Shown: positions 16,335-25,769, numbered from the stretch's first letter. The stretch is DNA of 64,000 bases from SVQP01 sp045606685 (GCA_045606685.1 JAZUSJ010000081.1:10869-74868); one strand, 5' to 3'. Made by a program: numbers and translations. The notes: a model not told the origin generated them from the sequence alone.

Positions 16335-17117
16335 ATGAAGCTGTTTTTGCGCTTGGCTTACGTGGGAACTGCATATAACGGCTATCAGGTGCAGGGCGAT
16401 CAGCCTACCGTGCAGCGCGAATTGACGCGTGCGTGTGCGGAGCTGTTTGGTATGCGCTGCGATATCGTTGGCTGCAGCAGAACGGATAGCGGTGTACATG
16501 CAAATATGTTTTGCGTCACTGTAGCAAAGCGCGGAACCGACGTCCTGGAAACCACCATTCCCGCAGATCGAATCGCACTTGCACTCAACGCGCATCTGCC
16601 CGAGGATATTTCGGTTTACGAGGCTGTGTTTGTAAGCAGCGATTTTCACCCCAGATATGATGTGGAGTATAAGGAATACGTTTACCGTATTTACAATTCG
16701 CAGTATCGCAATCCCTTCGAGCAGGGGCGTGCATGGTTTTATCCCAAAAAGATTGATGATCAGGCTCTGGAGAACATGCAAAAAGCAGCACAGTATTTTT
16801 GCGGCACGCATGATTTTTCATCCTTTATGGCACAGGGATCTCAGGTCGCGCATGCCGTTCGCACGGTCAGACATGCAAGTGTAGCAAGATGCGGTGATGT
16901 GATTGAATTCCATGTTGCTGCAGATGGCTTTTTATATCATATGGTACGCATCATGGCGGGAACTTTGATTGCCGTTGCAGAAGCAAAGCTTTTGCCGGAG
17001 GATATCCCCGCTGTAATAGATGCAAAGGATCGATCAAAGGCAGGCATGACAGCACCTGCACAGGGACTTTATTTGCACCGCGTTGCATATCAATACATTC
17101 CAAAGGAGACGCTATGA
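16335..17117 (+). CDS. truA: tRNA pseudouridine synthase A
   Basis: The ATG at 16335 follows GGGAGGA; 260 residues, beginning MKLFLRLAYVGTAYNGYQ. The catalytic Asp lies in CSRTDSGVHA (about 52), and the later motifs FYPKKID, GTHDFSSF and FLYHMVRIMAG are typical. TruA modifies positions 38-40 of the tRNA anticodon arm. In Firmicutes it often lies directly after ecfA1A2T, as here. Its stop overlaps the next start (ATGA). Confidence 0.95.
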   Translation: MKLFLRLAYVGTAYNGYQVQGDQPTVQRELTRACAELFGMRCDIVGCSRTDSGVHANMFCVTVAKRGTDVLETTIPADRIALALNAHLPEDISVYEAVFVSSDFHPRYDVEYKEYVYRIYNSQYRNPFEQGRAWFYPKKIDDQALENMQKAAQYFCGTHDFSSFMAQGSQVAHAVRTVRHASVARCGDVIEFHVAADGFLYHMVRIMAGTLIAVAEAKLLPEDIPAVIDAKDRSKAGMTAPAQGLYLHRVAYQYIPKETL

Positions 17118-18352
17118 AAAAATGGAGTATAGGCCGCAAAGGCTTGCAAAATGCGTCTGTCGAGGGAGAGCAGGTCAAGCTGCAATCACCCCGTAACGCT
17201 TACTATGACAGCGTTTCCAATGTGTATCATGCGCTGTTCCTGATTTTGTTAGCAGCACTGTTAGTGTTTATCTGTGTGGCAATGCTGTGCAATATTGAGC
17301 TGTTCACGTATGAAAATTTCTATTATCTTGCAAAGGATTTAGGCGCAGCATCGGATCTGCTTGCCGGCTCGGGGAACGTGATCAATTACGAAACCTCTGT
17401 GCGAAATCAGACGTTTGCGCTGTATCGCAAGGGGCTTGCCGTTGCAGGTGACTCAGGTTTGCAGCTGTTTACTGCCACAGGCAGAGAAACGCTCAATGCC
17501 TCTCCGGACTATGTCGAACCGGTACTGCACGGCTCGGATCAATACCTTTTGATGTATGATATCGGAGAGAAGCGGTATTCCGTATATAATTCCTTTGTCT
17601 GCGTGCGACATGAGGAATGTCAGTACCCTGTGTTCACGGGTGCTATGTCAGATTCAGGTTATTATGCGATAGTTACAGAATCCTATAACCATGCAGGTGT
17701 TGTATGTCTTTATAACGATCGCTTTGAGCTGATTAATCGATACAACCGCACCGAAAAGGTAACGTGCGTAGATATCAATCAAGCGGGGAACCGCGTTGCC
17801 TTTGCTACTGCGGGCATGAAGGACGGTGCTTTTCTGACCACACTTGTCATTGCAGTCCCGGGCCAGGCGCAAACCAGCGCAGAGATGAAGTTTGAAGGAC
17901 TGTTTCCGTACAGTGTGCAGTTCATTGATCAGCACAGATTGCTGCTTCTTTGTGATGACTCGGCATTTATCGTTTCAGTTGACGACGGTACCGTGATTTG
18001 CCCGATCAAATATGCAGATATGCAGCTTTCCTATGCAGATGCCAACGAATGTCATGTTGCTATGATCTTTTCCGTCAATGCCGTGACGGATACGTACCGT
18101 ATGATCGTAACTGATCAAAACGGTAAGCTGGTGCTGGATCATACGTTTGACGCAAGCATCAGCCAAGTGGCTTTGTTTGATCATTATCTCTATTTGCTCA
18201 GTGCAAAAGGAATCGTGTGTATCGATCCCCGGGATCAGAGCTACAACCTGATCGAATGTGACACCGATGGCAAGACGCTTTTGATCTGCGAGAGCGATGA
18301 GGTGCTTTTGTGCGGCGCTCAGAGTGCTGTTTACTACAAGTTTGAAGATTGA
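17114..18352 (+). CDS. DUF5711 membrane-anchored beta-propeller-like protein
   Basis: A 412-residue protein with a basic N-terminus, one transmembrane helix at about residues 38-58, and an extracytoplasmic region of short repeated beta segments (LYRKGLAVAG, YDIGEKRYSVYN, LYNDRFELINRYN). This is the pattern of the DUF5711 family, which has a propeller-like fold. No enzyme residues are seen. It is translationally coupled to truA and lies 31 bp before the ClpE-like gene. Function unknown; an envelope sensor or scaffold role would be speculation. Confidence 0.75.
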   Translation: MKKWSIGRKGLQNASVEGEQVKLQSPRNAYYDSVSNVYHALFLILLAALLVFICVAMLCNIELFTYENFYYLAKDLGAASDLLAGSGNVINYETSVRNQTFALYRKGLAVAGDSGLQLFTATGRETLNASPDYVEPVLHGSDQYLLMYDIGEKRYSVYNSFVCVRHEECQYPVFTGAMSDSGYYAIVTESYNHAGVVCLYNDRFELINRYNRTEKVTCVDINQAGNRVAFATAGMKDGAFLTTLVIAVPGQAQTSAEMKFEGLFPYSVQFIDQHRLLLLCDDSAFIVSVDDGTVICPIKYADMQLSYADANECHVAMIFSVNAVTDTYRMIVTDQNGKLVLDHTFDASISQVALFDHYLYLLSAKGIVCIDPRDQSYNLIECDTDGKTLLICESDEVLLCGAQSAVYYKFED

Positions 18353-18383
18353 ATTTTCCGACCTAAGGAGGTTATTTGAATAA

Positions 18384-20708
18384 ATGGTCATGTGTTCCAA
18401 TTGCCACAAGCGTGTGGCGGTGATCTTTGTCACCAAATACGAAAATGAAAAAAAGGTCAGCAAAGGCCTTTGCATCAAGTGCGCCAAGGAAATGGGTATT
18501 CCTATGGAGAATATGTTGGGGGATCTCTCAGGACAACTGGGACTTTCCGCAGATCAGCTGGAAAATATGGAAGACGAACTCAATAATATGTTCCATAACA
18601 GCCAGCTTCCTTCCGAAATGGACGACAACGAGGATGGTGGCGCACCTGCCATAGATCTTCCCAAGCTGTTTGGTGAGGACGGTGATGAAAACAACGAATC
18701 CGGTATCGTTCCAGCAGAACAGCCCCAAAAGAAGGAAAAAAAGGCAAAAAAGGAAAACAAAAAGCAAGAGGCTCCCAACTATAAGTTTTTGAATACCTAC
18801 TGCAGGCACCTGACAGGACATGCAAGACAGGGCAGACTTGATCGCATTGTCGGAAGACATACAGAGCTTGCACGTGTAATACAGATCCTTTGCCGCAGAC
18901 AAAAGAATAATCCTTGTCTGATCGGTGAGCCCGGCGTTGGTAAAACAGCTATTGCAGAGGCACTTGCATTGCGTATTGCAAGCGGTGAGGTGCCTTATAA
19001 ACTCAAAAACAAGGAACTTTATCAGGTTGATCTGACTGCTCTTGTTGCAGGCACACAGTTCCGAGGACAGTTTGAGCAGAGAATACTCGGACTTTTAACT
19101 GAAGTCAAGCAGGCAGGTAACGTGATTCTGGTCATTGATGAGGTGCATAACATTGTGGGTGCAGGCGGCGGTGAAGGCAGTATCAATGCAGCCAATATCT
19201 TAAAGCCCGCGCTTTCCCGCGGTGAAGTGCAGATCATTGGCGCTACAACGCTGACAGAATACCGCAAGCATATTGAAAAGGATACTGCTCTTGAGCGCAG
19301 ATTCCAGCCCGTGACCGTCAACGAGCCATCTGTGGAGGACTCTGTGGAAATGCTGCGCGGTATCAAGCACTATTATGAGGAATTTCATAACATTACCATT
19401 CCGGAAGACGTGCTGAGAAGAGCTGTTGTCTTTTCGGAAAGATATATCACAGACCGTTATCTTCCGGATAAGGCGATTGACCTGCTTGACGAGGCTGCAA
19501 GCGCACTTTCGCTGGCCAGCGCACCGCTCAATGAGTCTCATGAGATCCGTGATAAACTGCTGGTTCTGAAGCAAGAGCGCGAAGAGCTCGAAAATGCGCC
19601 TGCCGACCAGGAAAAGAACGAGCAGCTTCGCTATGAAAAGATCGCAAAGATCAAGGCAAATGAAATGCAGCTTGCTGAAAAGCTTGTCGTGCTGGAAGAG
19701 GATTGCAAAAAGATCGTATTGACTCCCGATCAGCTGGCAGAGGTCATTGAGGTATGGACGGGCATTCCCGCGACTACCATCAAGAGAAATGAATACGAGC
19801 GCATTGACAGTCTCAAGGCAAGACTTTTGCAAAAGATCATCGGTCAGGATCATGCCGTAGAGGCGGTCGCACATGCTATCAAGCGTAACAGAGCAGGCAT
19901 TTCTTATAAGCGCAAGCCCGTGTCCTTCATTTTTGCAGGACCTACCGGTGTCGGAAAGACCGAGCTTGTTAAAACGCTTGCCGAGGATCTGTTCCAATCT
20001 CCCGAAACACTTATCCGTCTGGATATGTCTGAGTTTATGGAAAAGCATTCGGTATCGCGCATCATCGGCTCACCTCCCGGCTACGTCGGATACGATGATG
20101 CAGGTCAGTTGACAGAAAAGATCCGTCGCAGACCGTATTCTGTCGTATTGTTCGATGAGATCGAGAAGGCTCACCCCGATGTGCTGAATATTCTGCTTCA
20201 GATTCTGGATGACGGCAGGATCACAGATGCACACGGCAAGACTGTCAACTTTGAAAACACCGTGATTGTTATGACAACCAATGCTGGTTCTAACCGCTCT
20301 TCTTCGATCATGGGCTTTTCCGGTGATATACAAAGCGGCGCGCAGACCAATACAGAGAAGGCTTTGGCAGAATTCTTGCGCCCCGAGTTTATCAACCGTG
20401 TAGACGAGGTCATTACCTTCAGACATCTGGATGAAGCAGACTTTATCAAGATCGCGGACATTATGCTCGGCCAGCTTGCAGACGTTTTAAGCGAACGAGG
20501 CTTTACACTCACATGGACACAACCTGCAGCCGCACTGATTGCAAAAGAATCCTTCTCGCAAAAATACGGTGCGCGTAACATGCGCCGCTATATCCAAAAG
20601 CACGTCGAGGACGCTTTGGCCGAGATCATCGTGTCCGATTATACCAATCAATATACGAAAGCCACCATTTCCGTACAGGACGGCAGCATTCACGTCGACT
20701 GTCAATAA
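18384..20708 (+). CDS. ClpE/ClpC-like AAA+ unfoldase with N-terminal zinc finger
   Basis: A 774-residue HSP100 protein. Residues 4-33 carry two Cys-x-x-Cys pairs (CSNC, CIKC) like the zinc finger of ClpE and McsA. A long acidic and then Lys-rich linker (about 40-130) replaces the usual double Clp-N repeat. AAA-1 has GEPGVGKT (about 178) and VILVIDEVHN; AAA-2 has GPTGVGKT (about 514) and VVLFDEIEKAH. An IMGF tripeptide-type loop in AAA-2 could dock ClpP, which is encoded at 59924. AAGGAGG lies 12 bases before the ATG, a long spacing; a second ATG two codons on is possible. The next gene follows after 35 bp and is a degenerate P-type ATPase. Confidence 0.9.
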   Translation: MVMCSNCHKRVAVIFVTKYENEKKVSKGLCIKCAKEMGIPMENMLGDLSGQLGLSADQLENMEDELNNMFHNSQLPSEMDDNEDGGAPAIDLPKLFGEDGDENNESGIVPAEQPQKKEKKAKKENKKQEAPNYKFLNTYCRHLTGHARQGRLDRIVGRHTELARVIQILCRRQKNNPCLIGEPGVGKTAIAEALALRIASGEVPYKLKNKELYQVDLTALVAGTQFRGQFEQRILGLLTEVKQAGNVILVIDEVHNIVGAGGGEGSINAANILKPALSRGEVQIIGATTLTEYRKHIEKDTALERRFQPVTVNEPSVEDSVEMLRGIKHYYEEFHNITIPEDVLRRAVVFSERYITDRYLPDKAIDLLDEAASALSLASAPLNESHEIRDKLLVLKQEREELENAPADQEKNEQLRYEKIAKIKANEMQLAEKLVVLEEDCKKIVLTPDQLAEVIEVWTGIPATTIKRNEYERIDSLKARLLQKIIGQDHAVEAVAHAIKRNRAGISYKRKPVSFIFAGPTGVGKTELVKTLAEDLFQSPETLIRLDMSEFMEKHSVSRIIGSPPGYVGYDDAGQLTEKIRRRPYSVVLFDEIEKAHPDVLNILLQILDDGRITDAHGKTVNFENTVIVMTTNAGSNRSSSIMGFSGDIQSGAQTNTEKALAEFLRPEFINRVDEVITFRHLDEADFIKIADIMLGQLADVLSERGFTLTWTQPAAALIAKESFSQKYGARNMRRYIQKHVEDALAEIIVSDYTNQYTKATISVQDGSIHVDCQ

Positions 20709-20743
20709 GGCATCATATCAACATTATGAAAGGAGGAATGAAA

Positions 20744-23488
20744 ATGGCAACCGGAAAATCCTGGCACATTTTAAATACGGATCAGATTGCTGTCAAGCTT
20801 GAGACCAACGCTGCAACGGGACTTACACGTAAGCAAGCGGTCAGCAGAGCCAAAAAGATCCGTATCCGTCAGCCGGACGCAGCTAAGCCCTTGTTTCTTC
20901 CTCCCGAACGGCCGTTTTACCGATTTGTAGGAAAAATGCTGTTGGATCCAATCTTGCTTTTGACGTTATTGGTCGCCGTTATTGCTTTTTTCTTTAGTCA
21001 CCATGCGCTTGGTGCAGCCACGGTTGCAATCATTGCGTGTCATATCATTTGCTGCGCATTTGCGGGTGCAAAGGCAGCTGACGTTTGGAAAACGCTGCAG
21101 CTGTATTCCAACCCCATGGTCAAGGTGATCAGAGGCGGCAAGCTGTACACGACGGACGCACGGAATATTGTTCCCGGAGACCTTGTCATACTGACAGAAG
21201 GGGATATTTGTCCGGCTGATGTCAGACTCGAAAAGGGAAGTCAGGCTCGCGTGTTACAGTATCTATTCAAGGCTGATCAAAAGGAGCTGTATACAAGAGT
21301 ATCCGTAATCAAAAGCGGAGATCGCATATACCTTTCGGAGCAGGAGGTGCATAATCCGGACTGCGATAATATCATTTATGCCGGATCTGTCATAGAAGAA
21401 GGCTTTGCGAAAGGCATTGTAGTGGAAACCGGACTGCACACCTATATTGGTGCCGTCAATGGCACCGTTCCCGGGACAGAGGATGAATCGGAATCGGATA
21501 GCATTCAGTTTATCCGACGGTATTTCATGCGGTTTTCAACATTCCAAGCTGTACTTCTTGTACCATTGACCATTATTATGACAGTCACCATGCGTCAGAC
21601 GCTTACCTTTGCCGAGTGCTTTTTAACAGCCCTTGCACTATGCTGCACGGTTATAGCCGAGCATCTTGTTTATTTGGCAAGCATTGTGCGCGCAACGGGA
21701 ATCGATGCTGCTGCAACCAAAAAAGAAAACGCTGCCGTTGCCATCATCAAAAACAGCAAGGCTTCTGACAGCCTGTGTGAGATGACTGATCTGCTTTTGT
21801 TGGATTCTGCGGCGGTTTGTGACGGTAAATATCATCTTGAATCCGTGTACGCAGGCGGTAGCATATACAATAAACAAGAGCTTCTCAATCAGGATGTATC
21901 CCGCCTGGCAAAAGATCTGTATTTGTATCGAACTGCACCGTCCTCCCCTGAAAGGATGGGGCGCAATGCCTTTGATACGGGGCTTTCTGCTCCCATTGAC
22001 GCTTTGATCAGGCACGTAGGCGTTGATACGGAAGCCCTTGAGCTTACGCGTTTGAACTCTCACATATCCTACAGCGCGGATACCTGTGAGGTATATAACA
22101 GGTTTAAGCAGGGCGAATACCGCGTTCTCTTGTCTTGTAACGTCCAAATTTTGGAGTATTGTACGCATATGGCGTGCGGTGATCATGCAAAGGATTTTGA
22201 TGATAGTGAGTACGTGGCGCTCAGCACTCTGTGTCGCATTTACAGCGAGTCAGGCTATCGGATCTTGCTTGTGGCAAATCAGATTGACGAAGCCATTACG
22301 CTGATGGGGGTTCTTGCGTTTGGCACAAGGCCCGGATACGGCTTTTATAATTGTTGCGAGGAGCTGATCAACAGCGGTGTTCGTGTTTCCGTGTTTATGC
22401 CGGATAACGCTCAGACCATGAAAATATTGACTGACAGTGAGCTTGTTCGAGACGAATTAAATGATGTATTGACCGCAAGCAAGGCAGAGCAGGAAGGACT
22501 TGCTTTGCACGTGGCTTACGGCAGTTACCGCGCTTATCTTGGCTTTTCGTACGAGCAGATTTCGGATCTGATAGATCGGCTGCAGAGCAGAGGCAATCGG
22601 ATTGCTTCGTATTGCGTTGACAACCAAGCACAACCGCTGCACGAAAAATCCGATCTCAGTATCACTTGCGACGCAATAGAGTACCGCTCTGCAAAGGTCG
22701 CGGAGTCGCTTTACGATAAAATGCCCTTGGACGGTAGACCTTTCAGTGCGCGTGCATCGCAAAATACAAGACGCACCTCCGATATCGTGCTAAGGCGTGC
22801 CGGTGATCAGGGGGGAGGATTGCATGGCATTCTGACAGGCAGGAAAGCAGCGTTTGCCATCAATCATAACTTGGCGAATATGATGACCTATCTGATTACC
22901 GTGCAATTTTTCCGTACAGTACTGGTAGCTCTGCCGGCAGTGTTTGGCACGTATACACTTTCAACGTTCGCATTGCTGATATTGGGCCTTGTGATGGATG
23001 TAGCAGCAGTTATGCTGTTTGCGTTCGCAACACCCGATCAGGCTGCGATTTCAGCACCCTATCCGATCTTGCGCAGATTGGAAAAGCCTGTTGCGTATAA
23101 TACCGCCAATATCGCAAGTGCGTGCGTCAGCGCAGTTGTGCTATGGCTTGGAATCGCGCTTTTGCAGGTATTTGATGTGATCGACAGTACACAGTGCGCC
23201 GGGATTGGCTTTATTGCTGCATATCTGCTTCAAATGACGGTGTTTACCGTAACCCTGGCTGAATATACGGCAAAAAATAAAAGGGGAAAGCCTTCACCTG
23301 TATTGATCGGAGCATTGATCGCATCCTTGCTGTTGCTCGTTGCAGGTATTATTATTCCGGGATTCAATTCGCTGACCGGCTGCGTCGGTATTGCGCCGAT
23401 CTCTTTGCTGATCACTCCGCTTGCTGCATTGATCTACTTCTCTCTGTATCAAATTCTGAGTGCGCGCGGCTTGAATCTGCACAGATAA
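20744..23488 (+). CDS. P-type-ATPase-like membrane protein lacking the catalytic motifs
   Basis: The ATG at 20744 is chosen because AAAGGAGG (20729-20736) overlaps earlier ATGs at 20726 and 20738; 914 residues. The fold order is that of a P2-type cation ATPase: an N-terminal cation-ATPase domain, two helices near 65-115, an actuator region with IIYAGSVIEEG and VVETG, two more helices, a cytoplasmic P/N region and six C-terminal helices. The catalytic motifs are changed: DKTGT reads DSAAV at 354-358, the TGES position reads KADQ near 176-179, and GDGxND reads VDNQAQ near 625-630. Asp354 itself remains. It is open over its full length with normal codon use, so a pseudoenzyme is more likely than a decayed gene. 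Ion transport is doubtful. Confidence 0.82.
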   Translation: MATGKSWHILNTDQIAVKLETNAATGLTRKQAVSRAKKIRIRQPDAAKPLFLPPERPFYRFVGKMLLDPILLLTLLVAVIAFFFSHHALGAATVAIIACHIICCAFAGAKAADVWKTLQLYSNPMVKVIRGGKLYTTDARNIVPGDLVILTEGDICPADVRLEKGSQARVLQYLFKADQKELYTRVSVIKSGDRIYLSEQEVHNPDCDNIIYAGSVIEEGFAKGIVVETGLHTYIGAVNGTVPGTEDESESDSIQFIRRYFMRFSTFQAVLLVPLTIIMTVTMRQTLTFAECFLTALALCCTVIAEHLVYLASIVRATGIDAAATKKENAAVAIIKNSKASDSLCEMTDLLLLDSAAVCDGKYHLESVYAGGSIYNKQELLNQDVSRLAKDLYLYRTAPSSPERMGRNAFDTGLSAPIDALIRHVGVDTEALELTRLNSHISYSADTCEVYNRFKQGEYRVLLSCNVQILEYCTHMACGDHAKDFDDSEYVALSTLCRIYSESGYRILLVANQIDEAITLMGVLAFGTRPGYGFYNCCEELINSGVRVSVFMPDNAQTMKILTDSELVRDELNDVLTASKAEQEGLALHVAYGSYRAYLGFSYEQISDLIDRLQSRGNRIASYCVDNQAQPLHEKSDLSITCDAIEYRSAKVAESLYDKMPLDGRPFSARASQNTRRTSDIVLRRAGDQGGGLHGILTGRKAAFAINHNLANMMTYLITVQFFRTVLVALPAVFGTYTLSTFALLILGLVMDVAAVMLFAFATPDQAAISAPYPILRRLEKPVAYNTANIASACVSAVVLWLGIALLQVFDVIDSTQCAGIGFIAAYLLQMTVFTVTLAEYTAKNKRGKPSPVLIGALIASLLLLVAGIIIPGFNSLTGCVGIAPISLLITPLAALIYFSLYQILSARGLNLHR

Positions 23489-23516
23489 AATAAAGGCGAT
23501 CTTTTCCTCATATACT
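23488..23516 (+). promoter_or_regulatory. Possible sigma-E-like promoter of ylmC/ymxH
   Basis: CATATACT at 23509-23516 resembles the sporulation -10 CATACAnT. AAATAAA at 23488-23494, 14 bp upstream, is a weak -35. It is plausible because the family is sporulation-associated in Bacillus. Confidence 0.3.
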
Positions 23517-23538
23517 TTAGGGAAGAGGAGGGATCATC

Positions 23539-23838
23539 ATGAAAACATACAGTTTTTTAGAGCTTGCCGAAAAGGACGTGATCAATCTTTGCACGGGTGA
23601 AAATCTTGGAAGTATTTGCGATATTGAGATCAATATCAAGGATTGCACGGTCAGCTCGATCGTTGTTCCAGGACAGGGGAACGTGTGGGGAATCGGCAAA
23701 GCCACCGAAATAATTATCCCGTGGTGCAAGATCGAATGTATTGGAGAAGATGCGATATTGGTACGGCTGACTGCTGACGAGCAAAGCACCTGCACAGCAC
23801 CCAAACGGAAGATAAAACGTCATTTGTTCGGAAAATAA
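23539..23838 (+). CDS. YlmC/YmxH family PRC-barrel sporulation protein
   Basis: A 99-residue protein with a PRC-barrel-like core: ELAEKDVINLCTGENLG, then CDIEINIKDCTVSSIVVPG, and a Lys/Arg-rich end. Members of this family are expressed during sporulation in Bacillus and Clostridium, but their biochemical role is not established. AGAGGAGGG precedes the ATG. The preceding 50-bp gap has a possible sporulation promoter. The basic tail may contact nucleic acid or membrane phosphate; that is inference. Confidence 0.85.
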   Translation: MKTYSFLELAEKDVINLCTGENLGSICDIEINIKDCTVSSIVVPGQGNVWGIGKATEIIIPWCKIECIGEDAILVRLTADEQSTCTAPKRKIKRHLFGK

Positions 23839-23871
23839 TTGTAAATATTTTGTAAACACTTGTAATATCTA

Positions 23872-23900
23872 TTGCTAATTGGTAACAGTTATGCTATAAT
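23872..23900 (+). promoter_or_regulatory. Promoter of rpsB-tsf
   Basis: TTGCTA at 23872-23877 and TATAAT at 23895-23900 are 17 bp apart. Confidence 0.75.
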
Positions 23901-23906
23901 ATTGGC

Positions 23907-24053
23907 CGTTGTGCCGGGGATCCGGCATGATAAATAAAAATACACACACAGGGAAGGCAGGGTACTACCGGTGTTTCCGAAGGCAATAAAAGCCCCGGAG
24001 ATTGATGCGTACCGAACGACTCTGTGGTGGAAAAAACCGAAGGAGGACAAAAA
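23907..24053 (+). promoter_or_regulatory. Long structured leader of rpsB
   Basis: About 147 nt lie between the predicted start of transcription and the rpsB ATG. A perfect hairpin TGCCGG-GGAT-CCGGCA occupies 23912-23927, and TCCG..GGC/GCC..CGGA occupies 23976-23999. Ribosomal protein S2 represses its own operon through the mRNA leader in several bacteria, so autoregulation is the likely role. The exact S2 site is not identified. Confidence 0.5.
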
Positions 24054-24797
24054 ATGTCTATCATCACAATTAAACAGCTCTTGGAAGCAGGTGTACACTT
24101 TGGACACCACACCAGAAGATGGAACCCCAAAATGCAGGAATACATCTTCACCGAAAGAAACGGCATCTACATCATCGACCTGCAGAAGACCGTTAAGAAA
24201 TTTGAGGAGGCTTATGACTTCATTCGTGAGCTTTCTGCAAACGGCGGCACTCTGCTCTTCGTTGGTACTAAGAAGCAGGCAGCTGAAGCTATCAAGGAAG
24301 AGGCTACCAGATGCGGTATGTACTATGTAAACGTAAGATGGCCCGGCGGTATGATGACCAACTTCAAGACCATCAAGAGCTCTATCAACCGTCTGAACAG
24401 CCTGACCAAGATGCAGGAGGACGGAACCTTTGATATGCTTCCCAAGAAGGAAGTTGCTGCAAAGCAGAAGGAAATCTTCGACCTGGAGAAGTCTTACGGT
24501 GGTATCAAGACCATGGACAGACTGCCCGATGCAGTATTCATTGTTGACCCCCGCAAGGAAAGAAACGCAGTGCTTGAAGCTAAGAAGCTGGGTATTCCGG
24601 TTATCGCTATCGTTGACACCAACTGCGATCCCGACGACGCTGACTACGTCATTCCCGGTAACGATGACGCTATCCGCGCTATCAAGCTGATCTCCTCCAT
24701 CATTGCTGACGGTATCATCGAAGGCAGACAGGGCGAGCAGCTGACCGAGGCAGTAGAGGTTAAGGCTCAGGCTGAGACCGAAGAGGCTGCTGAATAA
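24054..24797 (+). CDS. rpsB: 30S ribosomal protein S2
   Basis: The ATG at 24054 follows AAGGAGG; 247 residues. The N-terminal KQLLEAGVHFGHHTRRWNP and the central VRWPGGMMTNFKTI and IVDTNCDPD segments are diagnostic of S2. S2 binds the head-body junction of the 30S subunit late in assembly. The acidic C-terminal tail (EVKAQAETEEAAE) is a common extension. It is followed by tsf after 30 bp, the nearly universal bacterial order. Confidence 0.98.
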   Translation: MSIITIKQLLEAGVHFGHHTRRWNPKMQEYIFTERNGIYIIDLQKTVKKFEEAYDFIRELSANGGTLLFVGTKKQAAEAIKEEATRCGMYYVNVRWPGGMMTNFKTIKSSINRLNSLTKMQEDGTFDMLPKKEVAAKQKEIFDLEKSYGGIKTMDRLPDAVFIVDPRKERNAVLEAKKLGIPVIAIVDTNCDPDDADYVIPGNDDAIRAIKLISSIIADGIIEGRQGEQLTEAVEVKAQAETEEAAE

Positions 24798-24827
24798 TCC
24801 CCGAATTAAATAATAAGGAGAATAAAA

Positions 24828-25754
24828 ATGGCTAACATTACTGCAAAAGACGTTGCAACACTGCGCGCTAAGACCGGTATCGGTATGATGGAGTGCAAGA
24901 AGGCACTTGTTGAAGCTCACGGCGACATTGATGCCGCTATCAAGATCCTGCGTGAAAAGGGCGAACTCAAGGCAGAAAGCAAGATGGCAACCAGAATTGC
25001 TGCTGACGGTATCGTTGACGTATACACCGAGGGCAACACGACTGCCATGATCGAGGTTAACTCCGAGACTGACTTCGTTGCTAAGAACGCTTCCTTCCAG
25101 GAATTCGTAAAGAACCTGCTCAAGACTATCGTGGCTAACAAGCCCGCTGACGTTGATGCTCTCATGGCATCTGATTACATCGACGGTACTTGCACCGTTG
25201 AGGCTAAGCTCAAGGAACAAATTTTCGTAATCGGTGAAAAGCTGAGCATCCGCCGTTTCATGGTAATTGAGGGTGTTACCAGCACTTACGTACACGGCAT
25301 GGGCTCTATCGGTGTTGTAACCCTGTTCGACACTGACTGTGCTTATAAGGAAGGCTTCGCTGAATTTGCAAAGAACATTTCTCTGCAGATCGGTGCATAC
25401 GTAACTCCTTACCTTGACAGAAATCACGTTCCCGCTTCCGTTATCGAGTCTGAGAAGGAAATCCTGCTTGCACAGATTTCCAACGATCCTGCAATGGCTA
25501 AGAAGCCTGATGCAATCAAGGCTAAGATGGTTGAGGGTAGAATCTCCAAGTTCTACGACAACAACTGCCTGGTAGATATGGGTTATATCAAGGACGACGA
25601 TATGACCGTTGGCCAGTATATCGCAGCAACCGCTAAGGAGCTGGGCGGCAACATTGCCGTTAAGGCTTTCTGGCGTTACGAAAAGGGCGAAGGCATCCAG
25701 AAGAAGGAAGAAGACTTTGCTGCTGAGATCGCTAAGCTGACTAACAACCAGTAA
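24828..25754 (+). CDS. tsf: Elongation factor Ts
   Basis: A 308-residue nucleotide exchange factor for EF-Tu. The N-terminal UBA-like domain has LRAKTGIGMMECKKAL, and the core signature VNSETDFVAKN is present. Two dimerisation subdomains follow; the QIFVIGEKLSIRRF segment begins the second. Codon use is strongly biased, as expected for a highly expressed gene. It ends with a strong terminator, so rpsB-tsf form a two-gene unit. Confidence 0.98.
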   Translation: MANITAKDVATLRAKTGIGMMECKKALVEAHGDIDAAIKILREKGELKAESKMATRIAADGIVDVYTEGNTTAMIEVNSETDFVAKNASFQEFVKNLLKTIVANKPADVDALMASDYIDGTCTVEAKLKEQIFVIGEKLSIRRFMVIEGVTSTYVHGMGSIGVVTLFDTDCAYKEGFAEFAKNISLQIGAYVTPYLDRNHVPASVIESEKEILLAQISNDPAMAKKPDAIKAKMVEGRISKFYDNNCLVDMGYIKDDDMTVGQYIAATAKELGGNIAVKAFWRYEKGEGIQKKEEDFAAEIAKLTNNQ

Positions 25755-25769
25755 TCAGGGACTCCTGAA

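Noticed and set aside
20744..23488. Pseudogene call for the P-type ATPase-like gene
   Set aside because: No frameshift or internal stop, full length, strong ribosome site; a degenerate but maintained protein fits better.
23889..25427. 512-codon minus-strand open frame opposite rpsB and tsf
   Set aside because: It is the antisense shadow of two highly biased genes; no ribosome site and no recognisable domain.
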